34,324 nt of DNA, taken from IMG/VR virus record IMGVR_UViG_3300031962_000016, positions 1 through 34,324 of that record. One strand, 5' to 3'. The notes under the pieces were generated by a model. That model ran no database searches. It saw nothing but the letters and a program-made list of their open reading frames with translations, and was not told the origin of the DNA. Source of the stretch: a virus. Below, piece after piece: positions 1-7,905 of the stretch. Positions within the stretch are counted from its first letter, which is position 1. The number at the start of each line of letters is the position of its first letter. The translations under genes and the position numbers were made by a program.

Positions 1-68
1 TCGTAGACCATGCGCAGCACTGTATATCTAAACAACGCCGTTGGCAAGAAGGGATTGACATTTCCCTG

Positions 69-524
69 ATGCTCAAACACACTCCTGCGGTAATGCGCGT
101 AGCCCCGCTTGCCACAAACGAACCGCTTCCCACCGTAGCGGAAATGAAGGCCAAGGCCCGCGACCAGATTCGCAGCGAGCGCCAGGCGTTCTTCGAGCGC
201 CGCTTCCGCTGCCGCCAACTGCTCTTCGGCAAGGGCCTGGGCATCCAGAAAAATCTTTCGCACCAGGAGGACTTGTTCGTGCGCGAAGTGGCGCATGAAA
301 CCTACCAACTCTACCTGCAGGAGTTCATTACCGGGAAGTCGCGCTACAACGTGGGGAAGTCCTGGAGCCGAGCGCGACGACCAGGACGACGCAAGAATCC
401 GCTGCGCTTCGCCGAGTGGCGCCGCAAGTGGTGGGGCTCGCAGAAAGTGCGCTACGTGCGGCATGACATTCCGATGCTGTTCCAGAAAAAAATGGAAGAC
501 CTTAGGTACGGTGACCGTAAGTGA
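69..524 (+). CDS. hypothetical basic protein
   Basis: This 151-residue protein is not recognised. It is strongly basic and Arg-rich, especially around residues 95-120. A helical segment near residues 25-60 contains alternating Arg and Glu, and the C-terminus is basic. It lies at the start of a tightly packed + strand run and its stop overlaps the ATG of the next gene (ATGA-type overlap), so the two are probably co-translated. No good Shine-Dalgarno precedes ATG 69, and an internal ATG at codon 9 is possible. A DNA-binding or small-terminase-like role would fit the position upstream of the large terminase, but nothing in the sequence proves it. Confidence 0.6.
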   Translation: MLKHTPAVMRVAPLATNEPLPTVAEMKAKARDQIRSERQAFFERRFRCRQLLFGKGLGIQKNLSHQEDLFVREVAHETYQLYLQEFITGKSRYNVGKSWSRARRPGRRKNPLRFAEWRRKWWGSQKVRYVRHDIPMLFQKKMEDLRYGDRK

Positions 525-763
525 GCGACATACCGTTGTGCCAAAATTTTATCAAGAAGCGCGGCTGCACCGATTCGCGTATGCGCCTCATCGAGTCGAA
601 CGAACACGGCTGGAGTTTTTTCTGTGACGGGTGCAAAAGTGTCCAAGTGGTGAGCTCGGACGGCGTGCGCGACCGCAGTAAGTTTCTCCTCGCCGAACAG
701 CGAAGAAAAGAGCAGGAAGAACTCGACCGCCGCTGGAGCAAGCGCAGAAAGATTTTCGCATGA
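521..763 (+). CDS. small cysteine-containing protein (zinc-ribbon-like)
   Basis: This 80-residue protein has cysteines at about positions 7 and 16 and a CDGC pair near residues 35-38, which could form a small zinc site. The C-terminal third is a charged helix rich in Arg, Glu and Lys. It overlaps the preceding gene by 4 nt and the next by 4 nt, so it is embedded in a translationally coupled operon. It is one of many short cysteine-pair proteins in this window. The function is unknown; a nucleic-acid or protein adaptor role is an inference. Confidence 0.6.
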   Translation: MSDIPLCQNFIKKRGCTDSRMRLIESNEHGWSFFCDGCKSVQVVSSDGVRDRSKFLLAEQRRKEQEELDRRWSKRRKIFA

Positions 764-1170
764 CCGCTCGCGCCAAGAAAGCTCCCGAACTTCCCGCTAA
801 GCGCGTTCCTTCCGCCGCAGAACTGGCCGCGCGAGCTCGCGTGCTCAAGCCGCGCGAAGGCATGGCGGAACAGTTCGGCATCACTCCCGGCCCCGACCCG
901 CCGCGCGAACTTGTGTCCGTCGCGGAACTGCCCGACCCGCCCCGCATTGAAGCCGCCATCTCACCCCGCGCGAATGCGCGCGTGACGGAAGTCGTGAACG
1001 TGGACGAAGCGGTAATGATTATCCTGCGCGAAGAGATGGAAGAACTCGGTAGCCGACTCGCGCGCTTCGGCGTCGGCTTCACTCCAGGGATGCGCCAGGA
1101 CATGATCGACCACGCTTTCGCGCTGCTCGGAGGATTCGTGCAGGGCGGCGGCGCTATCTCGAGTCGTTGA
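760..1170 (+). CDS. hypothetical protein
   Basis: This 136-residue protein starts at an ATG that overlaps the previous stop (ATGA). The N-terminal half is Ala-, Pro- and Arg-rich and probably disordered. The C-terminal half, about residues 85-130, looks helical and amphipathic, ending in a segment with Phe-Ala-Leu-Leu-Gly-Gly. No family is recognised. The codons are GC-rich like the structural genes, so it is probably a resident phage gene. Confidence 0.6.
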   Translation: MTARAKKAPELPAKRVPSAAELAARARVLKPREGMAEQFGITPGPDPPRELVSVAELPDPPRIEAAISPRANARVTEVVNVDEAVMIILREEMEELGSRLARFGVGFTPGMRQDMIDHAFALLGGFVQGGGAISSR

Positions 1171-1186
1171 CGGAACCGGAGGCGCA

Positions 1187-1384
1187 ATGTTAGCCGATGA
1201 CGGATATCTAATTACGGGCAAGAGCGTGGTCGGCCAGGAGATCGGCTGCATCTTCCACAAACACGATGCGCGCTTTTCCGTGCGCTACTACGAAACCGAA
1301 CGTCTGCTGGTCGTCTACTGCGTGTCCTGCAACCCGAAAAATGAGTTGCTGCGCGCGCGGATTGCGAGGGATGAGAATGCCTAA
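1187..1384 (+). CDS. small cysteine-pair protein
   Basis: This 65-residue protein has a beta-like core (residues 5-45) and a CVSC pair near residues 45-48, plus an upstream Cys-His neighbourhood at about residues 21-26. A compact zinc-binding fold is therefore possible. It is preceded by GGAGG about 9 nt before ATG 1187, a strong ribosome site. Its 3' end overlaps the start of the next gene. The function is unknown. Confidence 0.6.
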   Translation: MLADDGYLITGKSVVGQEIGCIFHKHDARFSVRYYETERLLVVYCVSCNPKNELLRARIARDENA

Positions 1385-1871
1385 AGGTGTGTATGCACGC
1401 CACAAGGAAGGCCCTGTACGTCGAACTATCCCCGATGCCGCACCGGAGAAGTCCATCTCGATCGTGCGCAGCGAAGCGGCCAAGAGCCGCTGGGAAGCGG
1501 TGAAAGAGGAGCGCGAATCCTATCTCGCGCCGTTCTACGAACTGTCGATCGAGCGCGCGATGGCCTACCTCGAAGACTTGCGCAAAATCTGTGAGCAGGG
1601 CGGAACGATACTCAACGACCGTATCGGCAACGACAAGGACCGCATGCGCTGCGCCGGGCCGCGCTGCGGGAAAGACTTGTCAGGACTCAGGCCCAACGGT
1701 ATGCCGCTGTGGATTGCTAAGAAGGATTTAAGGGACCGCCAGCATCCCGAGATCATCCGCTCGCTGTATTTTTGTAGTTCGCTCTGCGAGAACTCCTGGG
1801 CACGCGCGGCAGGCGGAGCAGCGGGCGGCGTTGGCGATTCCATTAGTGTCGGCGCACAGGAGAGATTATGA
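1377..1871 (+). CDS. hypothetical zinc-finger-like protein
   Basis: The start chosen is ATG 1377, which has GAGGG six bases upstream; an in-frame ATG at 1371 and longer versions are less likely. The product is 164 residues. It opens with Met-Pro-Lys-Gly-Val-Tyr, an opening I have seen in phage DNA-associated proteins. A helical middle with Glu and Arg follows, then two cysteine groups: Cys-x4-Cys near residue 90 and Cys-x3-Cys near residue 137. The pattern suggests a treble-clef or zinc-finger-like fold, perhaps a DNA-binding partner of the terminase encoded just downstream. It could be the small terminase, but I see no clear helix-turn-helix. Confidence 0.55.
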   Translation: MPKGVYARHKEGPVRRTIPDAAPEKSISIVRSEAAKSRWEAVKEERESYLAPFYELSIERAMAYLEDLRKICEQGGTILNDRIGNDKDRMRCAGPRCGKDLSGLRPNGMPLWIAKKDLRDRQHPEIIRSLYFCSSLCENSWARAAGGAAGGVGDSISVGAQERL

Positions 1872-2281
1872 ACCGTAGAAACTTTCTATCGCGCTTAGGA
1901 ATCGGCACGGTGGCAACGGTCACTAGTGCGATAGTTCCGGCGTCCACTCAGCCAAAAGAACTAGACAGCGGCAGTCTGCGTCCCATGTGCTCCGCCTGCA
2001 AGACCAGAATGATTGTGCGGCACGGAGAAGGCCGTCCCTATGCTTCCTGCCCACTCACGACATGTAAGCGATACGGAGAAGAAATCAGTTTGCAGCCGCT
2101 CCCGGCAAGAGAAATACCCCATAAGTTGTCCGCTAAGACAGAACAAGAAATAATGAACAAGCGGCTAGAGTTGTTCAAAAACTCCATCAATCTAACCGAC
2201 ACAAACCTTGAGGACATCCCGGAACTAGTCGAGTACAGTGAGAAGAAAGATGCTCGCCGGAGGACATTACGGACAAAGTAG
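1868..2281 (+). CDS. Tat-signal-like, zinc-ribbon-like protein
   Basis: This 137-residue protein starts at ATG 1868 with AGGAGAG just upstream and a 4-nt overlap with the preceding gene. Its N-terminus reads NRRNFLSRLG followed by a small hydrophobic stretch (TVATVTSAIVPAS). This matches the RRxFL twin-arginine export motif with a moderate h-region and an Ala-rich end. After the leader, cysteines at Cys-x2-Cys (about 42-45) and Cys-x4-Cys (about 62-67) form a zinc-ribbon-like set. The rest is charged and helical. Codon use is visibly more AT-rich than in the flanking head genes. A folded, metal-loaded exported protein is the reading suggested by the leader; the role is unknown. Confidence 0.55.
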   Translation: MNRRNFLSRLGIGTVATVTSAIVPASTQPKELDSGSLRPMCSACKTRMIVRHGEGRPYASCPLTTCKRYGEEISLQPLPAREIPHKLSAKTEQEIMNKRLELFKNSINLTDTNLEDIPELVEYSEKKDARRRTLRTK

Positions 2282-2430
2282 ACATTCTCGAAGCGCAGAT
2301 CGAGCGACTGGCGGAGAACGACATCGAACTCCAGAGGCTCATTGAGTCTTTAGCGGAACAGCAAAAGCAAATCACCCAAATCTTGGATAAACTCACAGAC
2401 AAGGTGGTTGCGTTGTATGGACCTCGCTAA
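2266..2430 (+). CDS. small coiled-coil protein, non-ATG start
   Basis: An open frame with no ATG, GTG or TTG at its head encodes a clean leucine/isoleucine heptad helix of about 54 residues (LEAQIERLAE..., then ...LIESLAEQQKQI) that ends just inside the terminase gene. GGAGG at 2259-2263 lies immediately before ATT 2266, which would give Met-Thr-Asp-Lys-Val-Asp as the N-terminus. The spacing of 2 nt is short, so ACG 2269 or ATT 2284 remain possible. The coil quality and position make a real gene likely; the start is uncertain. A -1 frameshift extension of the upstream gene is an alternative, but no good slippery site is seen. Confidence 0.4.
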   Translation: MTDKVDILEAQIERLAENDIELQRLIESLAEQQKQITQILDKLTDKVVALYGPR

Positions 2431-4189
2431 AGCGGAAAAATTTCTCTCGCGTTTTTCGATCCGGGATCGCGATAGTCACAAGCAGATTCCGTTCGTTCTC
2501 AACTATAACCAGAAGAAAATCCACGCGCGAGCGGCAAGGCAGCAAGCCAAAGGCCAGCCTATACGTATCATCGTCAATAAAGCAAGGCGTGTCGGCGTTT
2601 CCTCTTGGTCGGAAGGACTCGGCTTCTGCCACTGCTGCGACCTGCCAGGAGCGCACTTCCTCATCGCCGCGCACGAGTTCAAGTCCTCGAAGGCGCTGTT
2701 TTCCATCCCGAAGACTTTTGCAAAACAGGCGCACTTCCTCAACCTCCGCGACGTCGAACGCGAAATTACCTTTCCTCACTCGACTGCTGAATCGCTCATG
2801 CAGATCGTCACTGCCGGTAAAGACACTTCCGGCCGCGGCTTCACGCTCTCGGGACTGCACCTAAGCGAGGCCGCGCACTACAAAGGCCAGGGCGAAATCT
2901 TTACTTCCGTGATTCCAGCGCTCTCAAATCACCGGGATACCATCGGCATCATCGAGTCCACGCCGAACGGCATGGACGGCGAGGGCGAAGACTTCTACAA
3001 CATGTGGCTTGATGCAGTGAATGGCCAGAGCGAGTACGAAGCGGAGTTTCTTACTTGGGTTGACGACCCAGCCTGTGTTGCCGACCCGTCCATCGCCAAG
3101 AACGCGCCGATGGACAAGGAAGAAAAGGAACTACTCAAGCGCGGACTCACGAAAGCGCAACTCGCTTTCCGCAGAATCAAAATTGCTTCGCCGGAGTGCG
3201 GCGGCCTCGTCGAACTGTTCCACCAAGAATACCCGACTACGTGGGAAGAATCGTTTATCACTTCCGGCTTCCCGGCCTTCGCGGAGATCGAGCGCCAATG
3301 GGCCAGTAAGAACACCAAGCCTCCGAAGTGGCAAGGGTTCATCGACCACAGCGAAGACGGCAAACTCAATTTGCGCGAGCACCACCACGGCGACTTCCTC
3401 ATCTGGCAAGATCCCATTCCGGGGCACTACTACTACGTGGGCGCTGACGCGGCGCGCGGCGACGACGAGGACAAGACCAAGGACCGCGACTTTGCGGCCA
3501 ACGTCACCTTCGACGGCAACACCGGACGGCAAGTGTGCCGCTACGCTGGCTTCGTCGTGCCGGAGATTCACGCCTGCTACCTCAACTCCATCGGCCTGCG
3601 CTACAACAAAGCTATGCTCAACGGCGAACTAACGGGAGGCTACGGCTACGGCACGCTTCACGTCGTGCGTGACATCCTGGGCTACCCGAACCTCTACCGC
3701 TGGAAGGGCAAAGACGACAAGATCGGCTCGTGGGCCAGCGGCAAGAATGCCGTATGGATCGAGACGACGCAGCATATCCGCACGATGCTCTTCGAGTCCA
3801 TGCGCGCCGCGCTGCGCGAAGCCGCGGGAACCCAAGGCGAGTACGGCATCACCGTCTACGACGAACTGCTCGCTTCGCAGATCAGGATGTGCACGCGGAA
3901 AGAGACTGGACGCATCGACGTGAAGAAGGGCAAGGACGACGTGCTTTTCGGCGCGATGATTGCAAATCTTGCGATGCGGCAATGGAGTCCGCCCCGCACC
4001 TATAATCAAGCGCGGTCGCACGACCAGGAAGAGGACGAAGAAGTGCGGAAGAAGATGGGCCTGCGCGGCGACGAGATTCAGGACGACGCCTGCCTCGCGC
4101 TGCAAAAACACTACGAGAAAATCATGAAGAAGGTCGATAACTACCCGAACGAAGAGGAGTACGAAGATTCTCCGATAGGAGTAAGTTGA
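2417..4189 (+). CDS. terL: terminase large subunit
   Basis: This 590-residue protein is the DNA-packaging motor ATPase and headful or site-specific nuclease. Walker A-type KARRVGVSS lies at residues 55-63. A Walker B-type strand with SEA follows (catalytic Glu 151), and the coupling segment IIESTPNG is at about 178-185. The family hallmark EYPTTWEESF...SG is near residues 271-284. The RNase H-fold nuclease carries the three expected acids: Asp 344 in VGADAARG, Glu 404 in NGE and Asp 508 in KDDVLFG. ATG 2417 follows AAGGTGG by about 9 nt; an in-frame TTG at 2408 is possible. It overlaps the coiled-coil frame upstream and the next gene by one base. Confidence 0.95.
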   Translation: MDLAKAEKFLSRFSIRDRDSHKQIPFVLNYNQKKIHARAARQQAKGQPIRIIVNKARRVGVSSWSEGLGFCHCCDLPGAHFLIAAHEFKSSKALFSIPKTFAKQAHFLNLRDVEREITFPHSTAESLMQIVTAGKDTSGRGFTLSGLHLSEAAHYKGQGEIFTSVIPALSNHRDTIGIIESTPNGMDGEGEDFYNMWLDAVNGQSEYEAEFLTWVDDPACVADPSIAKNAPMDKEEKELLKRGLTKAQLAFRRIKIASPECGGLVELFHQEYPTTWEESFITSGFPAFAEIERQWASKNTKPPKWQGFIDHSEDGKLNLREHHHGDFLIWQDPIPGHYYYVGADAARGDDEDKTKDRDFAANVTFDGNTGRQVCRYAGFVVPEIHACYLNSIGLRYNKAMLNGELTGGYGYGTLHVVRDILGYPNLYRWKGKDDKIGSWASGKNAVWIETTQHIRTMLFESMRAALREAAGTQGEYGITVYDELLASQIRMCTRKETGRIDVKKGKDDVLFGAMIANLAMRQWSPPRTYNQARSHDQEEDEEVRKKMGLRGDEIQDDACLALQKHYEKIMKKVDNYPNEEEYEDSPIGVS

Positions 4190-4608
4190 TGCCCAGCTAC
4201 AGTTTGGATTTACGCGACCCGCAAGTTGCCCTGCGCATCCTCGTCTGTCTCGTCGAGCAATCGAAGCGCAAGGAGCTTCAGTTTCCCGCCGAGGATTATG
4301 ATTCTCTCACACACGGGAAATTGCTTTTGGTTGACTACAGCCGAAAAAAAGGCGTAATTTCACTGCGTGTCACCTCCGACAACGGAGCCGCTATTCCAGT
4401 AGCACCTGAGGCACATCAATGGGTGAAACCACCGGAAGCCGGGCCGCTCGAAAGAGCAAGACTGGTAGCCGAGCAGGAAGCGGAGCGCAGCGGAGTGAAG
4501 AGCGACGAGGAACTGGCAGCGCTCGAAGAGGAGATGGAGAGGAGACAAGCGGTAGCGCGGCTGGCCAAGGAAGGGAAGAGCCCGATGCGCCTCAAAACAG
4601 TGAAGTAG
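4189..4608 (+). CDS. hypothetical protein with coiled-coil C-terminus
   Basis: ATG 4189 has TAGGAG seven bases upstream and overlaps the terminase stop by one base (TGATG). The 139-residue product begins with a mixed alpha/beta region (1-75). It continues into a long Glu/Arg/Ala-rich helix (about 85-130) with coiled-coil character. The position between terminase and portal is typical of small packaging or head accessory proteins. No family is recognised. Confidence 0.65.
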   Translation: MPSYSLDLRDPQVALRILVCLVEQSKRKELQFPAEDYDSLTHGKLLLVDYSRKKGVISLRVTSDNGAAIPVAPEAHQWVKPPEAGPLERARLVAEQEAERSGVKSDEELAALEEEMERRQAVARLAKEGKSPMRLKTVK

Positions 4609-4631
4609 GGACGCTCAAGGACGCGCGCTTC

Positions 4632-4883
4632 GTGCTGACGAACATGGGCCTGGAGTTCAACCACGTGCGCGAGACGAAAGGCTACATCGCGGCGCTCAAG
4701 AAGTACCAGCAGCGTCTCAACGAGTTTGGCGGCACGCTCGCCGACATCATGAGCCCCAAGGACATCATGGACAAGATTCTCGACATCGAGAAGGAACTGC
4801 GCAGCCTAAGTTCATCTGGAAGTTCCGGCACGGGCAGTGCGCTTGACGAAGTGCGGCACTTTCTGGGGAGTACAGTCCACTAA
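4632..4883 (+). CDS. hypothetical helical protein
   Basis: GTG 4632 with AAGGA about 10 nt upstream gives an 83-residue helical protein. It has Lys-Tyr-Gln-Gln-Arg-Leu-Asn-Glu and Ile-Leu-Asp-Ile-Glu-Lys-Glu-Leu helices and a Ser/Gly-rich linker before a short terminal helix. The frame stays open upstream to ATG 4419, which itself has GAGG seven bases ahead. That longer form would overlap the preceding gene for 190 nt with a low-complexity Arg/Gly/Ser tail, so I prefer the short form. ATG 4644 is a third option. The role is unknown. Confidence 0.55.
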   Translation: MLTNMGLEFNHVRETKGYIAALKKYQQRLNEFGGTLADIMSPKDIMDKILDIEKELRSLSSSGSSGTGSALDEVRHFLGSTVH

Positions 4884-4884
4884 A

Positions 4885-4980
4885 ATGCGTAACTGGCTCG
4901 ACACAAATTATCGCTGGCTCATGCTGGCCGGTATGGTGATAGAAATTCTGCTCATCGCTATTCTCGTGGTGAAACACTAA
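4885..4980 (+). CDS. 31-residue single-span membrane peptide
   Basis: This tiny frame encodes MRNWLDTNYRWLMLAGMVIE followed by an Ile/Leu-rich stretch ending VVKH. A single hydrophobic span covers about residues 12-28, with a charged C-terminus. Its stop overlaps the ATG of the next gene (TAATG), a sign of coupled translation. It is placed between terminase and portal. The function is unknown; a small membrane regulator is possible. Confidence 0.5.
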   Translation: MRNWLDTNYRWLMLAGMVIEILLIAILVVKH

Positions 4981-5171
4981 TGGACGCGGCCCCGAACCCC
5001 GTCCAGTCCGGTCACACAGGTCCGCACTGCGCCGAATGCGGCAATCCTATGCAGTTCGCCGAAGAAGTGAAACACGGAGACAAGGTCATCGCAACGCGCT
5101 ACGTCTGTTTTTGCCAGGGCACAGTCAGACACGTTTCTGTGCACACTGGCGATAAGACAAGGCGTGAATAA
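4980..5171 (+). CDS. small zinc-ribbon-like protein
   Basis: This 63-residue protein has CAEC near residues 18-21 and CFC near residues 43-45, arranged as two knuckles separated by a short beta-hairpin-like segment (HGDKVIATRYV). This is a typical short zinc ribbon. Its ATG overlaps the preceding stop, and the portal start follows within 3 nt of its own stop. The role is unknown. Confidence 0.6.
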   Translation: MDAAPNPVQSGHTGPHCAECGNPMQFAEEVKHGDKVIATRYVCFCQGTVRHVSVHTGDKTRRE

Positions 5172-5173
5172 AC

Positions 5174-6880
5174 TTGGCCTACACTGTATTCCGCACCGCC
5201 CCAGCGACCGGCTCCCCTAAAACCGAAGGCGACGCCTCGACGAAAGACATCCGAGCTCGTCAAATCGACGAGCTCGTGAGGCAGAGCGAAAGTGCGCGCA
5301 AAGAAGTCTACGGCGTCAACTGGGACGAGGACTGCGCCAACGTCTACAACCTAGTTGAACGCTCGCGCAAGATGCCTTCGTTCCGCCCGCGCATCGCCGC
5401 GCCGCAACTCCAACTCTTGCTCCTCCAGGAAGCCGCCGATGCCACCGACACGAACATGCGCGTGTTCATCCACAAGGAAGAAGGGCGCGACAAGCAGAGA
5501 GAGAAAGCCTTCCAGGAACACTGGAAGCAGGAATTTTTCAACCTGCAATTCCTGATGGGGCAGATTTACGCGCAGTTCGCCGGCACGGCGTGGATTCAGG
5601 CGGGCAACAATCCGCTCGCGCGCCGTGGCAAAGGCAACGTGTGGCTTCGCGCTCGGCTGCCGAAGAGCGTACACGTCGATCCGATCAGCCCGTGGCCCGA
5701 CGACTGGACCTGGCAAATCTTCGAGGACTTCGTTTACCTCGACACCATCAAGAAAGAGATGCCGGACCACGCCGAGAACATCAAGCGCGCGAGCGCAAGG
5801 AGCGAGAACCTGGCAGGTGGCGCCGCTGCGGGAACGCTCGAGATGCCTCCCGGCCCGATGTCGGTCACGATGCGCGGCTTACCTTCCGGAGACCAAGCGA
5901 CGACGGACGGCCCGATGAAGCGCCGCACCTGCTACTCGCTCGACACCACCATGCGCGACCTGAAGCGAGAAGAGGAGCGCGAGTTCGTTAAGCGGAAACT
6001 TCCCGTCCCCGACCAAGTGCCGAAGTACCCGAACGGCAGGATGATCGTCGAGTGCGAAGGCACGATTCTTGCCGACGGCGATAGCTGGTGTCCGCTGCCC
6101 GAGATGTGGCCCGCCTATCCCATCTGGTCCGTGCCGCCGTGGGACACCGTGTGGTGCCCGCCGCCGATGAAGTACACGAAGAGTTTGCAGGATGCCGCCG
6201 AGCAGCAGATGACCATGAACTACGAGAACGCGCGCCGGCTGAACAACGGCATCATGATTATTCACGCCAGCACCGGCTTAACTGCGAACACCGTGGGCGG
6301 GTTGCCGGGCGAAGTGCTAGTAGCCGCCGCAAACTCGCAGCCCGGCGCGGGCATCGACATCAAGTATCCCCCGCCGTTCGCCTCGCAGCAGATGGACTAT
6401 CCGATGAAACTGCTCGGGCTGCAAAAAGAACTGCGTGGCGCGACTCCAGCACGGCAAGGCAACCTCAACCCCGGCAACGTCGGCCCGGACTTGTTCGAGG
6501 CCGCCGTATCGCAGTCGCAGGCAGGCACGCGGCTCACGGCACGGCTGTTCGCTTGGACCGTGCAGCGCGTCGCGGAACTGTTGTTTTTTACGATGTGCAA
6601 GAGTTACACCGACGAGCGTATCTTCCGCGACAAGGATAAAGTCATCAAGTGGCAGCCGGACAGTGCGGCGGAGGAGTTTGAGATCCAGGTTCCTGAAGGC
6701 GCCGTCAGGCCGCTGTCGCAAGCGTCTTTGCGCTCGATGGTCATCGAACTTCGCAAGGCAGGAATGATGACGGTGAAGCACGGGCTCGAAATGTTGGATG
6801 TGCCTGAATACGAAGAAGTGGCCGAAGCGATCGAAAAAGAGCAAGCGATGGCAGCCCTGGCCAAGGGAATCAAGAAGTGA
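5174..6880 (+). CDS. portal protein
   Basis: This 568-residue protein sits two small genes after the terminase and has the length and layout of a phage portal, the dodecameric ring through which DNA enters the head. An alpha/beta N-terminal body (residues 50-330) contains aromatic, Pro-rich segments such as PPWDTVWCPPPMKYTKSLQD. A helical stem region follows, rich in Gln, Asn and Arg (QQMTMNYENARRLNNG). The C-terminal part has a long helix and a basic tail. The start is TTG 5174, because no ATG or GTG occurs near the head of the frame; the ribosome site is weak. Assignment rests on order, size and overall pattern rather than a single motif. Confidence 0.8.
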   Translation: MAYTVFRTAPATGSPKTEGDASTKDIRARQIDELVRQSESARKEVYGVNWDEDCANVYNLVERSRKMPSFRPRIAAPQLQLLLLQEAADATDTNMRVFIHKEEGRDKQREKAFQEHWKQEFFNLQFLMGQIYAQFAGTAWIQAGNNPLARRGKGNVWLRARLPKSVHVDPISPWPDDWTWQIFEDFVYLDTIKKEMPDHAENIKRASARSENLAGGAAAGTLEMPPGPMSVTMRGLPSGDQATTDGPMKRRTCYSLDTTMRDLKREEEREFVKRKLPVPDQVPKYPNGRMIVECEGTILADGDSWCPLPEMWPAYPIWSVPPWDTVWCPPPMKYTKSLQDAAEQQMTMNYENARRLNNGIMIIHASTGLTANTVGGLPGEVLVAAANSQPGAGIDIKYPPPFASQQMDYPMKLLGLQKELRGATPARQGNLNPGNVGPDLFEAAVSQSQAGTRLTARLFAWTVQRVAELLFFTMCKSYTDERIFRDKDKVIKWQPDSAAEEFEIQVPEGAVRPLSQASLRSMVIELRKAGMMTVKHGLEMLDVPEYEEVAEAIEKEQAMAALAKGIKK

Positions 6881-7266
6881 TTCAAGAACCACACTACTTG
6901 CAGAGCACAAACAATTACAAGTTTTGCGGCTTTCTCTTTGAAGATAGGCGTGACCAAAAATCACGCGCATTGATAGAAAAAGAAGCCTTCGAATTTTACT
7001 TACACGGAAAAGACATTCCAGACTTTGTCTACCGACAGGTACATCACCTTTTATGCTGGGCAGAACTTCTTAACCCGGAGGCACCTGGTCTCATCCAGTC
7101 GTACCATTCCTACTCCGATGTAGGAGGTTTCGACAGAACAACTGCCGCCGCTTGGCTCATTTCGCATTGGTACGAACACGCGCTAAATATTTGTGAATGT
7201 CTTGGTGGTGAACCAAGTCATTTCAGGTGGGCATTTATCGACACGATACTTTTTCTACAGTCATGA
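6877..7266 (+). CDS. hypothetical protein (possible moron)
   Basis: GTG 6877 overlaps the portal stop (GTGA) and gives 129 residues rich in Tyr, His, Trp and Phe, with no recognised family. Base composition is visibly AT-richer than the portal and capsid genes on either side. It is followed by an excisionase-like small protein with a 4-nt overlap. The compositional contrast inside a structural operon suggests a later insertion. Confidence 0.55.
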   Translation: MIQEPHYLQSTNNYKFCGFLFEDRRDQKSRALIEKEAFEFYLHGKDIPDFVYRQVHHLLCWAELLNPEAPGLIQSYHSYSDVGGFDRTTAAAWLISHWYEHALNICECLGGEPSHFRWAFIDTILFLQS

Positions 7267-7496
7267 GCGGCGAAAGCACACACACGACGATTTTCTCTCA
7301 CGCCGCGAATCCGGTGCACTGGCGCTCGACGACGTTTGCCGCGAAGTTCTACGGGCGCACGAGACGCAGAATCGTGCAATGGTGTAAAACAGGACGCTTT
7401 GCCTCGGTGAACGTACCTGTTTTCCAGGATGCTTCGCGCCGCTGGTGGATCTGTATGGACGATTCCGATGGAAACTTCACAAGCATCAAGGAATAG
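7263..7496 (+). CDS. small winged-helix / excisionase-like DNA-binding protein
   Basis: ATG 7263 overlaps the preceding stop (ATGA) and gives 77 residues. Residues about 23-45 read AAKFYGRTRRRIVQWCKTGR, the classic helix-turn-helix pattern of excisionase and MerR-like proteins: Ala at turn 1, Arg/Arg recognition helix, Trp and Gly at the end. A short beta wing follows (WWICMDD). The family binds DNA to direct recombination or transcription. A helix-turn-helix regulator between portal and scaffold genes is out of place, so it may control the small cassette it sits in. Confidence 0.6.
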   Translation: MSGESTHTTIFSHAANPVHWRSTTFAAKFYGRTRRRIVQWCKTGRFASVNVPVFQDASRRWWICMDDSDGNFTSIKE

Positions 7497-7510
7497 CGTC
7501 TCTTGACGCT
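7495..7510 (+). other. short hairpin after gene end
   Basis: AGCGTC at 7495-7500 and GACGCT at 7505-7510 form a perfect 6-bp stem with a 4-nt loop (TCTT), starting inside the stop codon. No U-run follows, so it is at best a weak terminator or an mRNA 3'-end stabiliser. Confidence 0.35.
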
Positions 7511-7539
7511 TCTGCGCTACCACGCCCACTCTCTTTTCG

Positions 7540-7791
7540 ATGGAACAAGTGATTCTCAACATCGACGCGCTCAACGGGGGCGAATTTTATCTCGTCGAGG
7601 GCGTCGTAGATTATGGCGACCACTTCGAGAAAAGTGTCCCATTCAGCGTCCATAAATCACTGAGAAAAGAAAAATTTACTGACGAAGAAAGGTTCACTCA
7701 GTATCTCGCTCGCATGGTGAAGGCGGTCATTGCGCGCTGCGGTGATGCGCGAAACCCGCTGCCTCAACAGATCGTGGAAGGAGTGTCTTAA
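7540..7791 (+). CDS. hypothetical protein
   Basis: This 83-residue protein begins with a beta-hairpin-like segment (residues 3-35, many Val, Tyr and Gly) and continues into a helix near residues 45-70. The stop is followed directly by the next ATG. No ribosome site is visible ahead of ATG 7540, and a GTG at 7549 is an alternative start. It is not recognised. Confidence 0.5.
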   Translation: MEQVILNIDALNGGEFYLVEGVVDYGDHFEKSVPFSVHKSLRKEKFTDEERFTQYLARMVKAVIARCGDARNPLPQQIVEGVS

Positions 7792-7905
7792 ATGCGCGGA
7801 CGTAAGATGGGAGTTACGAACACCAAAGGCGGTAGAAAGATTCGCGGACGCAAGGACCGCGATGTGCACGCTTCGCGCGGGCGCCGCAAGGGCGGGCGCT
7901 ACTGA
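7792..7905 (+). CDS. 37-residue Arg/Lys/Gly-rich basic peptide
   Basis: ATG 7792 follows the previous stop directly (TAA ATG), with GGAAGGAG about 13 nt upstream. The peptide is almost wholly Arg, Lys and Gly (MRGRKMG at the start, SRGRRKGGRY at the end). Size and composition resemble the DNA-condensing J peptide of microviruses, so binding of packaged DNA or RNA is a reasonable inference. A second, similar peptide follows at 7974. Confidence 0.55.
   Translation: MRGRKMGVTNTKGGRKIRGRKDRDVHASRGRRKGGRY

Noticed and set aside
55-68. TTGACA near the left edge as a promoter
   Set aside because: No -10 box lies 15-19 bases downstream; the hexamer alone is not enough.
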